Positions 18,100-28,702 of a stretch of DNA of 64,000 nucleotides are shown here, piece after piece (within the stretch, counting starts at the first letter, position 1; every line of letters starts with the position of its first letter). The DNA lies in contig CAVRJN010000001.1 in NCBI GenBank assembly GCA_963721585.1, positions 248,001 to 312,000 on the forward strand, in the 5' to 3' direction. Origin of the DNA: Bog-473 sp963721585. GTDB taxonomy: Bacteria; Actinomycetota; Acidimicrobiia; Acidimicrobiales; RAAP-2. The position numbers were made by a program, and so were the translations under genes. The notes under the pieces were generated by a model. It saw only the letters and a program-made list of their open reading frames with translations. It did not search any database and was not told the origin of the DNA.

Positions 18100-18365
18100 G
18101 AGCGGCTCCCTTCATGGGCATGCACCCGGACGGGGACCAGGTCCACGCCATGGGGGCCAAAGGGGCGGCAACGCACCAGGCGCCGGGCGCTCAGGGCCAG
18201 TCCGCGCCAGAAACCGTGCACGGTGAACGCCTCCACCGCGTAGGACGAGCAACTCGGATAGAAGCGGCAGGGCGAAATCCGGCCCGAGGCCGCACCCTGG
18301 TAGGCGGTCACCAGGGACACGGCCACCCGCACGGGCAGGCTGCTGCTGCTTTGGAGCCCGGTCAC
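18093..18365 (-). CDS. yidD: Membrane protein insertion efficiency factor YidD
   Basis: A small protein that aids YidC-dependent insertion. The 90 residues contain the YidD signature SPCRFYPSCSSYAVEAFTVHG, with its three cysteines, and the amphipathic start VAVSLVTAYQ. It overlaps both rnpA (4 bp) and yidC (7 bp), which indicates tight translational coupling in the usual rnpA-yidD-yidC order. Confidence 0.94.
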   Translation of the reverse strand: MTGLQSSSSLPVRVAVSLVTAYQGAASGRISPCRFYPSCSSYAVEAFTVHGFWRGLALSARRLVRCRPFGPHGVDLVPVRVHAHEGSRSC

Positions 18366-18721
18366 GCCGGCACCCTGTCCCGGCCGGCCTTCAGGAGTGC
18401 CGTTTCGACGTCGTCGCGGAACACCGAAGGCCCCAGGGCGGCCGCACCGGGCTCCAGTCGCACCAGGTAAGACCCTCGGGCGAGGTCTGCAGCCGTCGAG
18501 CGAACCACTTCGCGGGCGCGCCGGCGGAGTGCATTGCGCACGACCGCGCTGCCGCAGTTGCGACCAATTGCGTATGCCACCTGGGGAAACACTCCCTCCT
18601 CCCCGGCCGCGACCGCGAGGAACGTCACGCGCACCGGGCCGCTGGCCCCACGCGCTCGTGAGCGTTGCAGCTCGGCAAAGGCCGCGCGGCGGGTGATGCG
18701 TCCGACCGTCCGAGGGGGCAC
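18362..18721 (-). CDS. rnpA: Ribonuclease P protein component
   Basis: The protein partner of the RNase P ribozyme in tRNA 5' processing. The 119 residues hold the family signature AIGRNCGSAVVRNALRRRAREVV and the start GRITRRAAFAELQRSR. It sits 9 bp behind rpmH, as in nearly all bacteria. The RNA component (rnpB) is not in this window. Confidence 0.94.
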   Translation of the reverse strand: MPPRTVGRITRRAAFAELQRSRARGASGPVRVTFLAVAAGEEGVFPQVAYAIGRNCGSAVVRNALRRRAREVVRSTAADLARGSYLVRLEPGAAALGPSVFRDDVETALLKAGRDRVPA

Positions 18722-18730
18722 GAGAGGCCT

Positions 18731-18865
18731 TCAGACGGTGAGACGGTGGCGCCCCTTGAGCCGCCGCGACTTCAAGATGGCGCGCCCGGCCCGCGTAGAC
18801 ATGCGCTTGCGGAACCCGTGGGTGCGAGCTCGTTTCCGAGTGTTCGGTTGATAAGTGCGCTTCAC
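18731..18865 (-). CDS. rpmH: Ribosomal protein L34
   Basis: A 44-residue ribosomal protein of the large subunit. The reading is VKRTYQPNTRKRARTHGFRK, then RMSTRAGRAILKSRRLKGRH and a short end, the complete L34 pattern. The start codon is GTG at 18865. The gene is the first of the rpmH-rnpA-yidD-yidC-khpB-rsmG run. It is divergent from dnaA with 246 bp between the starts. Confidence 0.97.
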   Translation of the reverse strand: MKRTYQPNTRKRARTHGFRKRMSTRAGRAILKSRRLKGRHRLTV

Positions 18866-19111
18866 GTCAATTCAGCCTTTCGCAACGGCCGTACGGCAAT
18901 CCGGAGCCGATTCGTCGCAGGTTCCATGCCTCGGCCTTCGAGTCGATTCCGGCCGCCGGCGGCGAGTCCGCCCATGTTAGGCGCGATTTGCCGATGGCCT
19001 CTAGTCGCACCGCCTGGCACGGTGTACGTTCATCCAATTACCCATACCGAGGATCGTTCCGAACATGCTGGCTGGACACCGAGGCGGGAGAAGGGGCGTT
19101 CGGAACTCGTA

Positions 19112-20500
19112 GTGACCCAGGCAGGAGATCTTTGGACAAGGTGCACCGGGTCCCTGCGCGACCAGGTGTCCGAGAGCACGTGGCAACTGTGGCTCTCGGG
19201 GATTGAGCCGGTGACCTTTTCGGACGGTGAGTTCGTCCTGTCGGTCCCCAACGGGCTCATCCGCGAGCGGGTGGAGTCCCGCTACCTCCCGATGATTGAG
19301 GACACCCTGGCCAACGAGGTCGGCGGGCCTGTCCGTGGCCGCCTCGAGGTGCAAGAGCCGGAACCCCTCGACGTTCCCGTCGAGCCGACCACCGAGGAGG
19401 TCTTCAGCGTGCCCCCCGAGCCCCAGCGAAGCCCGGCACAGTCGGCCGGGTCTGGTCGGGAATCGCCGGCAGTCCAGCTCGACACGAAATTCACCTTCGA
19501 GAACTTCGTCGCCGCATCATCGAACCGTCTGGCGCACGCCGCCGCGCAGGCTGTGGCGGAAACGCCCGGCCGTTCCTACAACCCCCTCTTCATTTACGGC
19601 GATTCCGGCCTGGGCAAGACCCACCTGCTCCACGCCATCGGGAACTACGTGACCGAGAATTACCCTCGCCGCAAGGTCCTCTACGTCACCACCGAGACCT
19701 TCATGAACGACTTCGTCGACTCTTTGCGGACTTCGACCACCCTGACCTTCAAACGCCGCTACAGGGACTGCGACGTCCTTCTCATCGACGACGTCCAGTT
19801 CATGGAGCGTAAAGAGGGCCTCCAGGAGGAGTTCTTCCACACCTACAACGACCTCAAGGGCGCCTCGAAGCAGATAGTCCTGACCTCGGACCGTCCGCCC
19901 AAGTCCATCGAAACCCTCGAGGACCGCCTCCGCAGCCGCTTCCTCTCCGGCCTCATCACCGAGATCGACCCTCCCGACCTCGAGACGCGCCTGGCCATCC
20001 TCCGTTCGAAGTCACTCAGCGAGCACCAAGAGGTGCCTGATGACGTCCTCGAGTTCATCGCGTCCCACGTAAAGGACAACATCCGGGAGCTCGAGGGCGC
20101 CCTGACCCGCATCTGTGCCTTCGCCAACCTGAACAAGGAGCCCATCTCCCTCGCACAGGCGGAGAAGGTTCTCTCCGACCTCGTCCTGGCCGGCGAGCCC
20201 CGGCGCATCACCCCACAGACGATCCTCGAGGCCACCTCGGCCAGTTACGGATTCTCGATCGACGCCATCTGCGGCCCGAGCCGAACCCGCCCCCTCGTCA
20301 CAGCCCGCCAAGTCGCCATGTACCTGACCAGAGAGCTCACGGACTACAGCTATCCCGCCATCGGGCGGGTCTTCGGCAACCGCGATCACACGACGGTGAT
20401 CCACGCCGTCGACAAGATCACCGGCCAGATGCAGGAACGGCGCCAGATTTACGAGCAGGTCACCGAACTGATCCAGAAGATCCGTGCCGGCTCGGCCTGA
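19112..20500 (+). CDS. dnaA: Chromosomal replication initiator DnaA
   Basis: The ATP-dependent initiator that binds DnaA boxes and opens the origin. The 462 residues show domain I (LWTRCTGSLRDQVSESTWQL), a short linker rich in Pro and Glu, and the AAA+ core. The core has Walker A GDSGLGKTHLLHAIG, Walker B DVLLIDDVQFM, and sensor region RLRSRFLSGLITEIDPPDLE. Domain IV carries the DNA-binding signature FGNRDHTTVIHAVDKI. The start is GTG at 19112, giving MTQAGDLW. A purine-rich GGGAGAAGGGG lies upstream at about 14 bases, a little far. No better in-frame start is visible. Confidence 0.96.
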   Translation: MTQAGDLWTRCTGSLRDQVSESTWQLWLSGIEPVTFSDGEFVLSVPNGLIRERVESRYLPMIEDTLANEVGGPVRGRLEVQEPEPLDVPVEPTTEEVFSVPPEPQRSPAQSAGSGRESPAVQLDTKFTFENFVAASSNRLAHAAAQAVAETPGRSYNPLFIYGDSGLGKTHLLHAIGNYVTENYPRRKVLYVTTETFMNDFVDSLRTSTTLTFKRRYRDCDVLLIDDVQFMERKEGLQEEFFHTYNDLKGASKQIVLTSDRPPKSIETLEDRLRSRFLSGLITEIDPPDLETRLAILRSKSLSEHQEVPDDVLEFIASHVKDNIRELEGALTRICAFANLNKEPISLAQAEKVLSDLVLAGEPRRITPQTILEATSASYGFSIDAICGPSRTRPLVTARQVAMYLTRELTDYSYPAIGRVFGNRDHTTVIHAVDKITGQMQERRQIYEQVTELIQKIRAGSA

Positions 20501-20800
20501 CCATCCGACTCACCCGTCCGCCGTCCACCCCGTTGTGGTTTGCCGACGGCAAAGGTTGTGGACGAACGCCCCTGTCCCTGGGGACGAGCATGCAGCCGGT
20601 CCCCAGCCTGAGCCGCGCGGTCCAACGCGTAGCATCAGACCCGCGCCCGGCCCACAACGCCATGGGGACAGCAACCAATGCCCCCAGCAGGTGCGGAACC
20701 GCCTCATCCACAATCCACACCCCTTACTACCACTACCAACCTCATATACCTCTCCCTCGAAAATGAAGGATTGGGAAAACTCCCGAAAGGACAAGCGGCG
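20501..20800. other. oriC: Candidate replication origin (oriC) in the dnaA-dnaN gap
   Basis: Exactly 300 bp without a gene. DnaA-box-like nonamers occur in both orientations: TTGTGGTTT (about 20533), TTGTGGACG (20556-20564), CCCACAACG (about 20651), TCATCCACA (20704-20712) and CAATCCACA (20711-20719). The last two overlap. They are followed by a poorer-GC stretch around 20721-20760 (TTACTACCACTACCAACC) that could be the unwinding element. Position, boxes and gene order agree with an actinobacterial oriC. Activity has not been shown. Confidence 0.8.
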
Positions 20801-21919
20801 GTGAAGTTCAGATCCGAGCGCGATGCACTGGTCGACATGCTGGCCACCGCGAGCCGAGCCGTAGGAGGCCGGGGTGGCTCCTCCCCGGTGTTGCTGGGCC
20901 TGCTGCTGGTCTGTGACGGGAATTCGTTGACCGTGACGGGAACCGACCTGGACCTCACGATTCAGGTGACCGGCGAAGTCATCGGCATCGACGACGGAAG
21001 TTGTGTCATTCCTGCCCGGCTGTCGACAGACATTGTGCGCCGGCTCGAGCCCGGGGCGGTCACATTCGCTGATCAGGGGGATCACATCACCATCAGCGCG
21101 GCGCGGTCGACCTTCAAGCTGCACACCTACCCTGTCGTGGAGTTTCCGCCCGTTGGCAAGACCGACGAGCCCACGACACAGCTCTCGGAAAGAGCACTGG
21201 GTGAAGCGGTGCGACAGGTCGTGCGTGCGGCCTCGCACGACGATGGCCGGCCGCTCTTGACCGGCGTCCTGGTGTCGAGGGTCGACGGGTCGATTCGCAT
21301 GGTGGCGACGGATTCGTACCGCATGGCAATGCGTGATCTGCCGGACTCGGAGACGCTTCCGGGCGAAGAGGACCTCCTGGTGCCGGCCCGCGCGTTGTCA
21401 GAGCTCCAGCGGTTGCCGACCGGGACCATCTCGGAGGGATCCGAGACGAATCATGTGGGCGTGGCTGCCAGCAGCAGCGAGATCACGTTTTGGCAGGGCA
21501 ACGTCCAGATCAGCACGCGGCTGCTCGAGGGGCGGTATCCGGATTACAAGCAGCTCATCCCGGATCACTACCCGAACCGCCTGCATCTCGGAAAGGAGAG
21601 TTTTCTCTCCGCCCTGCGGCGGGTCCAGCTGTTGGTCCGTGACAACACGACTCCGGTACGGCTCTCCATGCGTCAGGGTGGTGTCGACCTCAGTGTCCAG
21701 AGCCAGGATGTCGGGGACGCGTCGGAGGCGGTGGACGGGGATTACAACGGCGAGGATCTGGTGATCGCGTTCAACCCGTCGTACCTGATCGACGGTGTCG
21801 AGGCGGTCGCAGGTGACGAGGTGATCGTCGAAACGGCGGATGCCTCGCGCGCCGCCACGGTGCGCGGCGCGGAAGACCATGAGTTTCGGTATCTCCTGAT
21901 GCCGGTCCGGGTCTCCTGA
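20801..21919 (+). CDS. dnaN: DNA polymerase III beta subunit (sliding clamp)
   Basis: Forms the ring that tethers DNA polymerase. The protein has 372 residues. It starts VKFRSERDALVDMLATASRAV. Internal blocks include VTGTDLDLTIQV, TYPVVEFPPVGK, ATDSYRMAMRDLP and LLEGRYPDYKQLIP. The end FRYLLMPVRVS matches the clamp C-terminus. GTG at 20801 is chosen over the upstream ATG at 20678, since it starts at the family N-terminus and follows GAAAGG at about 11 bases. recF begins 16 bp later. Confidence 0.96.
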   Translation: MKFRSERDALVDMLATASRAVGGRGGSSPVLLGLLLVCDGNSLTVTGTDLDLTIQVTGEVIGIDDGSCVIPARLSTDIVRRLEPGAVTFADQGDHITISAARSTFKLHTYPVVEFPPVGKTDEPTTQLSERALGEAVRQVVRAASHDDGRPLLTGVLVSRVDGSIRMVATDSYRMAMRDLPDSETLPGEEDLLVPARALSELQRLPTGTISEGSETNHVGVAASSSEITFWQGNVQISTRLLEGRYPDYKQLIPDHYPNRLHLGKESFLSALRRVQLLVRDNTTPVRLSMRQGGVDLSVQSQDVGDASEAVDGDYNGEDLVIAFNPSYLIDGVEAVAGDEVIVETADASRAATVRGAEDHEFRYLLMPVRVS

Positions 21920-21935
21920 ACGGCCCACGGTTGCG

Positions 21936-23015
21936 GTGAGCGTCCGGCACCTGGAGCTGGCCGACTTTCGTATATTCCGAGCGGTGAGCCTCGACCTGGA
22001 GGCCGAGGGAACCACGGTCATCACCGGGTCCAATGGCACCGGGAAGACCAGCGTTCTCGAGGCTCTGGCCTATTTGGGCACCCGCCGGTCGTTCCGGGGC
22101 GCGCCGCCCGAGGCGATGGTGCGGGGCGGGGCGCAGAGCGCGATCGTGCGCGCCGAGATCGACGGGCGCGACAGTCCAACCCTGGTGGAGGCCGAGATCT
22201 CGCTGGCCGGACGCAGCCGGACCAGGGTGAACCGCAAGTCTGTGAGTGGGAGGCGGGAGTTGGGCGCCGCCGCCCCGTGCACGATCTTCTCGCCCGACGA
22301 CCTCGCTATCGTCAGTGGCGGCCCGAAAGGCCGGCGCGACGTCCTCGACGACACGTTGGCGGTGCTGGACGCGGAGGGAGCCCGGGCCGCGGACGAGACC
22401 GACCGGGTCCTGCGTCAACGTGCGGCGCTCCTGCGGCAATCGGGTGGGCGGGGCGGGGCGGAAGTGACGGCGACCCTCGATGTCTGGGACGAACGGCTGG
22501 CCGACGCGGGGAAGGTGCTCGTGGCCGCCCACGAACGGCTCGTGGCCGAGCTCGCCCCGGTCGTGGGATCCGCCTACGGGCACCTGGCGGGGGCAGGGGA
22601 CCGTGTTCTCGTGACCCAGCGTTACCAGCGCAGCTGGGACGGGGACCTGCTCGATGCCCTGGCCGCCTCACGGAAAGACGACCTGCGCCGGGGCATCAAC
22701 ACAATGGGGCCGCACCGCGACGACCTTGTCCTGGAGGTCGACGGGAGAGAGGCCAGGACCCACGCGTCACAGGGCGAGCAACGCTGCCTCGCCCTCGCCC
22801 TGCGCCTGGGTGTACACGAACTCGTTCGTTCCCGGACGCCGCTCATCCCGACCCTGCTCCTCGACGATGTCTTCTCCGAACTGGACCCGTCCCGCAGCCG
22901 TGCCCTGGTGGCCGAGCTGCCGGCAGGCCAGTCGATTCTCACCACCGCGGCGCCCTTGCCCGAAGGGATCGAGGTCGCCCGGCTGCTCCCGGTGCGAAGC
23001 CTGGAATCCTCATGA
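21936..23015 (+). CDS. recF: DNA replication and repair protein RecF
   Basis: An SMC-like ATPase that helps load RecA at gaps. The 359-residue length is standard. Walker A is TVITGSNGTGKTSVLEALAYL. The family block GPHRDDLVLEVDG is present, as are the ABC signature ASQGEQRCLALALRLG and Walker B PTLLLDDVFSELDPSRSRAL. It overlaps the next gene by 4 bp (ATGA), so coupling is expected. Confidence 0.95.
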   Translation: MSVRHLELADFRIFRAVSLDLEAEGTTVITGSNGTGKTSVLEALAYLGTRRSFRGAPPEAMVRGGAQSAIVRAEIDGRDSPTLVEAEISLAGRSRTRVNRKSVSGRRELGAAAPCTIFSPDDLAIVSGGPKGRRDVLDDTLAVLDAEGARAADETDRVLRQRAALLRQSGGRGGAEVTATLDVWDERLADAGKVLVAAHERLVAELAPVVGSAYGHLAGAGDRVLVTQRYQRSWDGDLLDALAASRKDDLRRGINTMGPHRDDLVLEVDGREARTHASQGEQRCLALALRLGVHELVRSRTPLIPTLLLDDVFSELDPSRSRALVAELPAGQSILTTAAPLPEGIEVARLLPVRSLESS

Positions 23016-23326
23016 CGAAATGGCGGCGCGACAGCGGCCCGCGACGGGTGGGAGAATCCATGCCCCGTGTGCTGGACCGGCTGGGGTCGGCGCCGACACC
23101 AGCGGTGATGGAAGTCGTGTTCACCCGCTGGGTCGAGCTGGTCGGCCCCGAGCTGGGCGGGCATTTGCGGCCACAACGCGTCGATGGACGCGTGCTGGTT
23201 GTGGCCGTGGAACATCCAGTGTGGGCGACCCGGGCCCGCATGGAAACGGGTCAGATCCTGGCCAGGCTCAGGGAGTTGGGGGCGACCTCCATCGACCGCC
23301 TGGAGGTCGTGGTGGAGCGCGCCTGA
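23012..23326 (+). CDS. DUF721 (DciA-like) protein
   Basis: A 104-residue protein in the recF-gyrB gap, where actinobacteria keep their DUF721/DciA protein (Rv0004). DciA helps load the replicative helicase in bacteria that lack DnaC. The core is VMEVVFTRWVELVGPELGGH, followed by RVLVVAVEHPVWATRARMET and LRELGATSIDRLEVVV. This gives the KH-like domain only, with a short basic N-terminus, so it is shorter than mycobacterial forms. The assignment rests on domain pattern and position. Confidence 0.88.
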   Translation: MTKWRRDSGPRRVGESMPRVLDRLGSAPTPAVMEVVFTRWVELVGPELGGHLRPQRVDGRVLVVAVEHPVWATRARMETGQILARLRELGATSIDRLEVVVERA

Positions 23327-23388
23327 GTGACACATGGGAGGCGGTTCCCCAGACCGTTCAGAGGCGCTGAATCGGAGCGGCTGTCGGG

Positions 23389-23394
23389 TAGAAT
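23389..23394 (+). promoter_or_regulatory. Possible -10 element upstream of gyrB
   Basis: TAGAAT lies 90 bp before the gyrB GTG in the 152-bp recF/DUF721-gyrB gap. No convincing -35 at normal spacing is seen, so this is tentative. Confidence 0.3.
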
Positions 23395-23478
23395 GGTGCG
23401 TTCGCATTGAAAGGCCGGAAGTCACCGTTCGGGGATTCGATACGCACTACAAAACCTCAGTTCTGAAAGGGCGCGCCT

Positions 23479-25443
<1,965 letters not shown>

Positions 25444-25469
25444 GCGAGCGGACCGGGAGTAGGGAGCAC

Positions 25470-27980
25470 ATGCCACAGACGAAGCGGGGTTCGGGCCGCG
25501 GGGGAGCGGGCTCAGGCGGGGGCGACGAGACCCCCGGGTCCGAGGAGCCGGTCAGCGGTTCGATCGAGCCTATTGAGATCCAGGAGGAGATGGAGCGCTC
25601 GTTCCTCGAGTACTCCATGTCCGTCATCGTGGCGCGCGCGCTCCCCGACGTCCGCGACGGGCTCAAGCCGGTGCATCGCCGGATCCTCTACTCCATGTTC
25701 GACAACGGGCAGCGCCCCGACCGACCGCACAGCAAGTGCGCCAAGGTCGTGGGCGAGGTCATGGGGACCTACCACCCGCATGGCGACTCCGCGATCTACG
25801 AGGCGCTCGCCCGCATGGTCCAGGAGTTCTCGCTCCGCTACCCGCTGATCGACGGACACGGCAGTTTCGGTGGCCGCGGCCCCGACGACGGTGCCGCGGC
25901 CATGCGCTACACCGAATGCCGGCTGGCCCCCCTGGCCCTGGAGCTGATGGCGGACATCGACGAAGAAACCGTCGACATGGTGGCCAACTACGACGGCTCG
26001 GCTCAGGAGCCGGTGGTGCTGCCCGGTCGCTTCCCCAATCTTCTCGTCAACGGATCGCAGGGCATCGCCGTCGGCATGGCGACCAATGTCCCGCCGCACA
26101 ACATGGGCGAGGTCATTGACGCGGCGATTCACGTGTTGCACCACCCTGAGGCCACACCCGACGAGCTGATGGAATTCGTGAAGGGCCCCGATTTCCCGAC
26201 GGGCGCGCAGATTCTGGGGCGCCAGGGCATCCTCGACGCCTACCGGACCGGCCGCGGCTCCATCAAGATGCGCGCCGTCGCCGAGATCGAGGAGGGACGC
26301 AGCGGAGATCGCATCGTCGTCTCCGAGCTCCCGTACCAGACGTCCGTCGAGGTGATTGAACAAAAGATCACGGAGCTGGTGCGGGCCGGCGACCTCGATG
26401 GGATCAGCGGCATGCGCAACGCGTCGGCCAACCAGAAGCCGTCGTTGATCATCGACCTGAAGCGCGACGCCAACGCCAACGTCGTGTTGAACAACCTGTA
26501 CAAGCAGACCCCGCTGCAGACGAGCTTCGGCGTCAACATGCTGGCCCTCGTGGACGGCGTGCCCCGAACGCTGAATCTCGCCCAGGCGCTGTCGCACTAC
26601 ATCGACCACCAGATCGAAGTCATTCAGCGCCGGTCGGCGTACCGACTGGAGAAGGCGCGTAACCGGGCGCACATCGTCGAGGGCCTCCTGCGCGCCATCG
26701 ACATGCTCGACGCCGTGATCGCGACCATCCGGGCGTCGGCCGACCGGCCCGAGGCCCGTACCTCCCTGATGGCCGATCCGTTCTCGTTCACCGAGGTGCA
26801 GGCCACACACATCCTCGACATGACACTGGGCCGCTTGACCCGGCTCGGCCGCTCCGAGCTGGAAGCGGAAATGGAGGAGCTGCGGGCGACCATCGCCGAG
26901 CTCGAGGCCATCCTGTCCGACGACGCCAAGCTGCGCGGGGTCATCGAGACCGAGATGACCGCCATCCGCGACAAGTTCGACAACCCCCGCCGGAGCATCA
27001 TCACCCACGACCCGGGCGAGATGGGTGTGGAGGACCTCATCTCCGACGAGGAGATCGTGGTCACGATGACCCGGGCCGGCTACATCAAATCCGTGGCGGC
27101 AGCCGCCTTCCGGACCCAGGGCCGAGGCGGGCGGGGGGTGCAAGGGGCGCGGTTGAAGGAGGAAGACCTGGTCAGCCAGGTGGTACACACCTCGGCCCAC
27201 GCCTTCCTGCTGCTCTTCTCGAACCAGGGAAAGGTCTACCGCCTGCGCGGGCACGAGATACCGGTGAAGGACCGGACCGCGCGTGGGACCGCGGCGATCA
27301 ACCTGGTGCCGCTGGCGCCGAACGAGTCGATCGCGGCCATCATCGCGACCCGGGAATTCTCACCCGACCAGTTCCTCGTGTTCGCCACTGCGCTGGGTCA
27401 GGTGAAGAAGACGGCACTCAGCGAGTACGACAAGTCGCGCCGGGAGGGTTTCATCGCCATCAATCTGCGCGACGGCGACGAGCTGGTGCGGGTAGTGGCG
27501 ACGTCGGGCGACGACGATCTCTTCGAGGTGACGCGCAACGGCATGACCATCCGTTTCAACGAGGCGGACGTGCGCGCCATGGGCCGTGATGCCGCCGGAG
27601 TGCGGGGCATCCGCCTACGCGCCGGGGACGCTGTCGTGTCCCTGGACGTGGCGGCTGACGACACCGACATTTTGATCGTCACCGATGCGGGTTACGGCAA
27701 GCGGACCAAGCTCGAGCGTTTCAACCGCCAGGCCCGGGGCGGCCAGGGGGTGCGCGGCATCCGGCTGACCGGCAAGCGGGGCAGCGTGGTGGCAGCGTTC
27801 ATGGTTGCGCTCGACGAGGAGATCCTGTTGGTCTCTTCAGGAGGTGTGGTCATCCGCACGCAGGCCCGGGAGATCGCTTCGCAGGGTCGGGATGCCACGG
27901 GCGTCCGCGTCATGAATCTGGACGAAGGCCAGAGCGTGGCCGCCGTGGCGCGGGTCAACGCCGAGACCGAAGAGGGCTGA
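25470..27980 (+). CDS. gyrA: DNA gyrase subunit A
   Basis: The DNA-cleaving subunit of gyrase. The 836 residues begin with a Gly/Ser/Glu-rich leader of about 35 residues, then the winged-helix region SFLEYSMSVIVARALPDVRDG. The catalytic tyrosine is Tyr147 in AAMRYTECR. The quinolone-determining segment is HPHGDSAIYEALARM, with Ser107 and Glu111 at the positions of E. coli Ser83 and Asp87. The C-terminal beta-pinwheel has the GyrA box QGRGGRG. A Shine-Dalgarno GGGAGTAGGGAG precedes the ATG. It is convergent with lepB. Confidence 0.97.
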   Translation: MPQTKRGSGRGGAGSGGGDETPGSEEPVSGSIEPIEIQEEMERSFLEYSMSVIVARALPDVRDGLKPVHRRILYSMFDNGQRPDRPHSKCAKVVGEVMGTYHPHGDSAIYEALARMVQEFSLRYPLIDGHGSFGGRGPDDGAAAMRYTECRLAPLALELMADIDEETVDMVANYDGSAQEPVVLPGRFPNLLVNGSQGIAVGMATNVPPHNMGEVIDAAIHVLHHPEATPDELMEFVKGPDFPTGAQILGRQGILDAYRTGRGSIKMRAVAEIEEGRSGDRIVVSELPYQTSVEVIEQKITELVRAGDLDGISGMRNASANQKPSLIIDLKRDANANVVLNNLYKQTPLQTSFGVNMLALVDGVPRTLNLAQALSHYIDHQIEVIQRRSAYRLEKARNRAHIVEGLLRAIDMLDAVIATIRASADRPEARTSLMADPFSFTEVQATHILDMTLGRLTRLGRSELEAEMEELRATIAELEAILSDDAKLRGVIETEMTAIRDKFDNPRRSIITHDPGEMGVEDLISDEEIVVTMTRAGYIKSVAAAAFRTQGRGGRGVQGARLKEEDLVSQVVHTSAHAFLLLFSNQGKVYRLRGHEIPVKDRTARGTAAINLVPLAPNESIAAIIATREFSPDQFLVFATALGQVKKTALSEYDKSRREGFIAINLRDGDELVRVVATSGDDDLFEVTRNGMTIRFNEADVRAMGRDAAGVRGIRLRAGDAVVSLDVAADDTDILIVTDAGYGKRTKLERFNRQARGGQGVRGIRLTGKRGSVVAAFMVALDEEILLVSSGGVVIRTQAREIASQGRDATGVRVMNLDEGQSVAAVARVNAETEEG

Positions 27981-28002
27981 GCGCCCGGCGGGCGGCAGCC
28001 GA

Positions 28003-28665
28003 TCAGAAGATGTGCAGCGACGAGAGCGGCCAGACGCGGAACTCGACCTTGCCGACGATCAGTGATTTGCTGATCGGCCCCCAATAGCGGCTGTCGCACG
28101 AGTCGGTGCGGTTGTCGCCCATCACGAAATAGTCGTTGGCCGGTATCCGGTACGGCCGGACCAGGTCCCAGCTGTTGCCGGCAGGTCCCGCGACGGTCAC
28201 CCCTTGTTCGGAGGCGGGCAGCCAGGCCTCGTCGAGGCGTTGCCCGTTGATGTACACGTACCCGCCCGAGACTGAGATGGTGTTGCCGGGGAGCCCGATG
28301 ACCCGCTTGACCAAGTCGTTCACTTCAGGCCCACCGCAGTTCTCGGTCGGAGGACGCGAGAAGACCACGATGTCGCCCCGGTCGATCCCGTGCACGTGGT
28401 AGCTGAGCTTGTTGACGAGGATGCGGTCGCCGATCTGCAGGGTCGGCTCCATCGAACCGGACGGGATGAAGAACGTCTGGACGACGAATGCCCGGAGGAG
28501 AACCGCCACGAGGACGGCGATCACGACGACGACCAGCGCCTCTTTGATCCATCGCGCGGGATGGGGGTCGGCGGGAGGCGGCCCGGGCGTGCTCTCGACG
28601 CCCCGAGGTTCCACCGAAGGCGGCTCCTCGACCGCGAGCAGCGGATCGTTCGGGTCGGGCGTCAC
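28003..28665 (-). CDS. lepB: Signal peptidase I
   Basis: Cleaves signal peptides from exported proteins at the outer face of the membrane. It has 220 residues: a Pro-rich cytoplasmic N-terminus, one membrane helix (WIKEALVVVVIAVLVAVLLRAF), then the catalytic Ser box FFIPSGSMEPTLQIGD. The catalytic Lys box is LVKRVIGLPGNTI and the conserved box is VMGDNRTDSCDSRYWGP. It would process the signal peptides of the several secreted proteins coded further right. It is separated from gyrA by only 22 bp. Confidence 0.96.
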   Translation of the reverse strand: MTPDPNDPLLAVEEPPSVEPRGVESTPGPPPADPHPARWIKEALVVVVIAVLVAVLLRAFVVQTFFIPSGSMEPTLQIGDRILVNKLSYHVHGIDRGDIVVFSRPPTENCGGPEVNDLVKRVIGLPGNTISVSGGYVYINGQRLDEAWLPASEQGVTVAGPAGNSWDLVRPYRIPANDYFVMGDNRTDSCDSRYWGPISKSLIVGKVEFRVWPLSSLHIF

Positions 28666-28702
28666 CGGAGGCAGGCTAGACGGCGACGCGGGCGTCCGGG
28701 GC

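Noticed and set aside
18665..19111. Upstream extension of dnaA
   Set aside because: The frame is open, but it overlaps rpmH and rnpA and lacks DnaA-like sequence before LWTRC.
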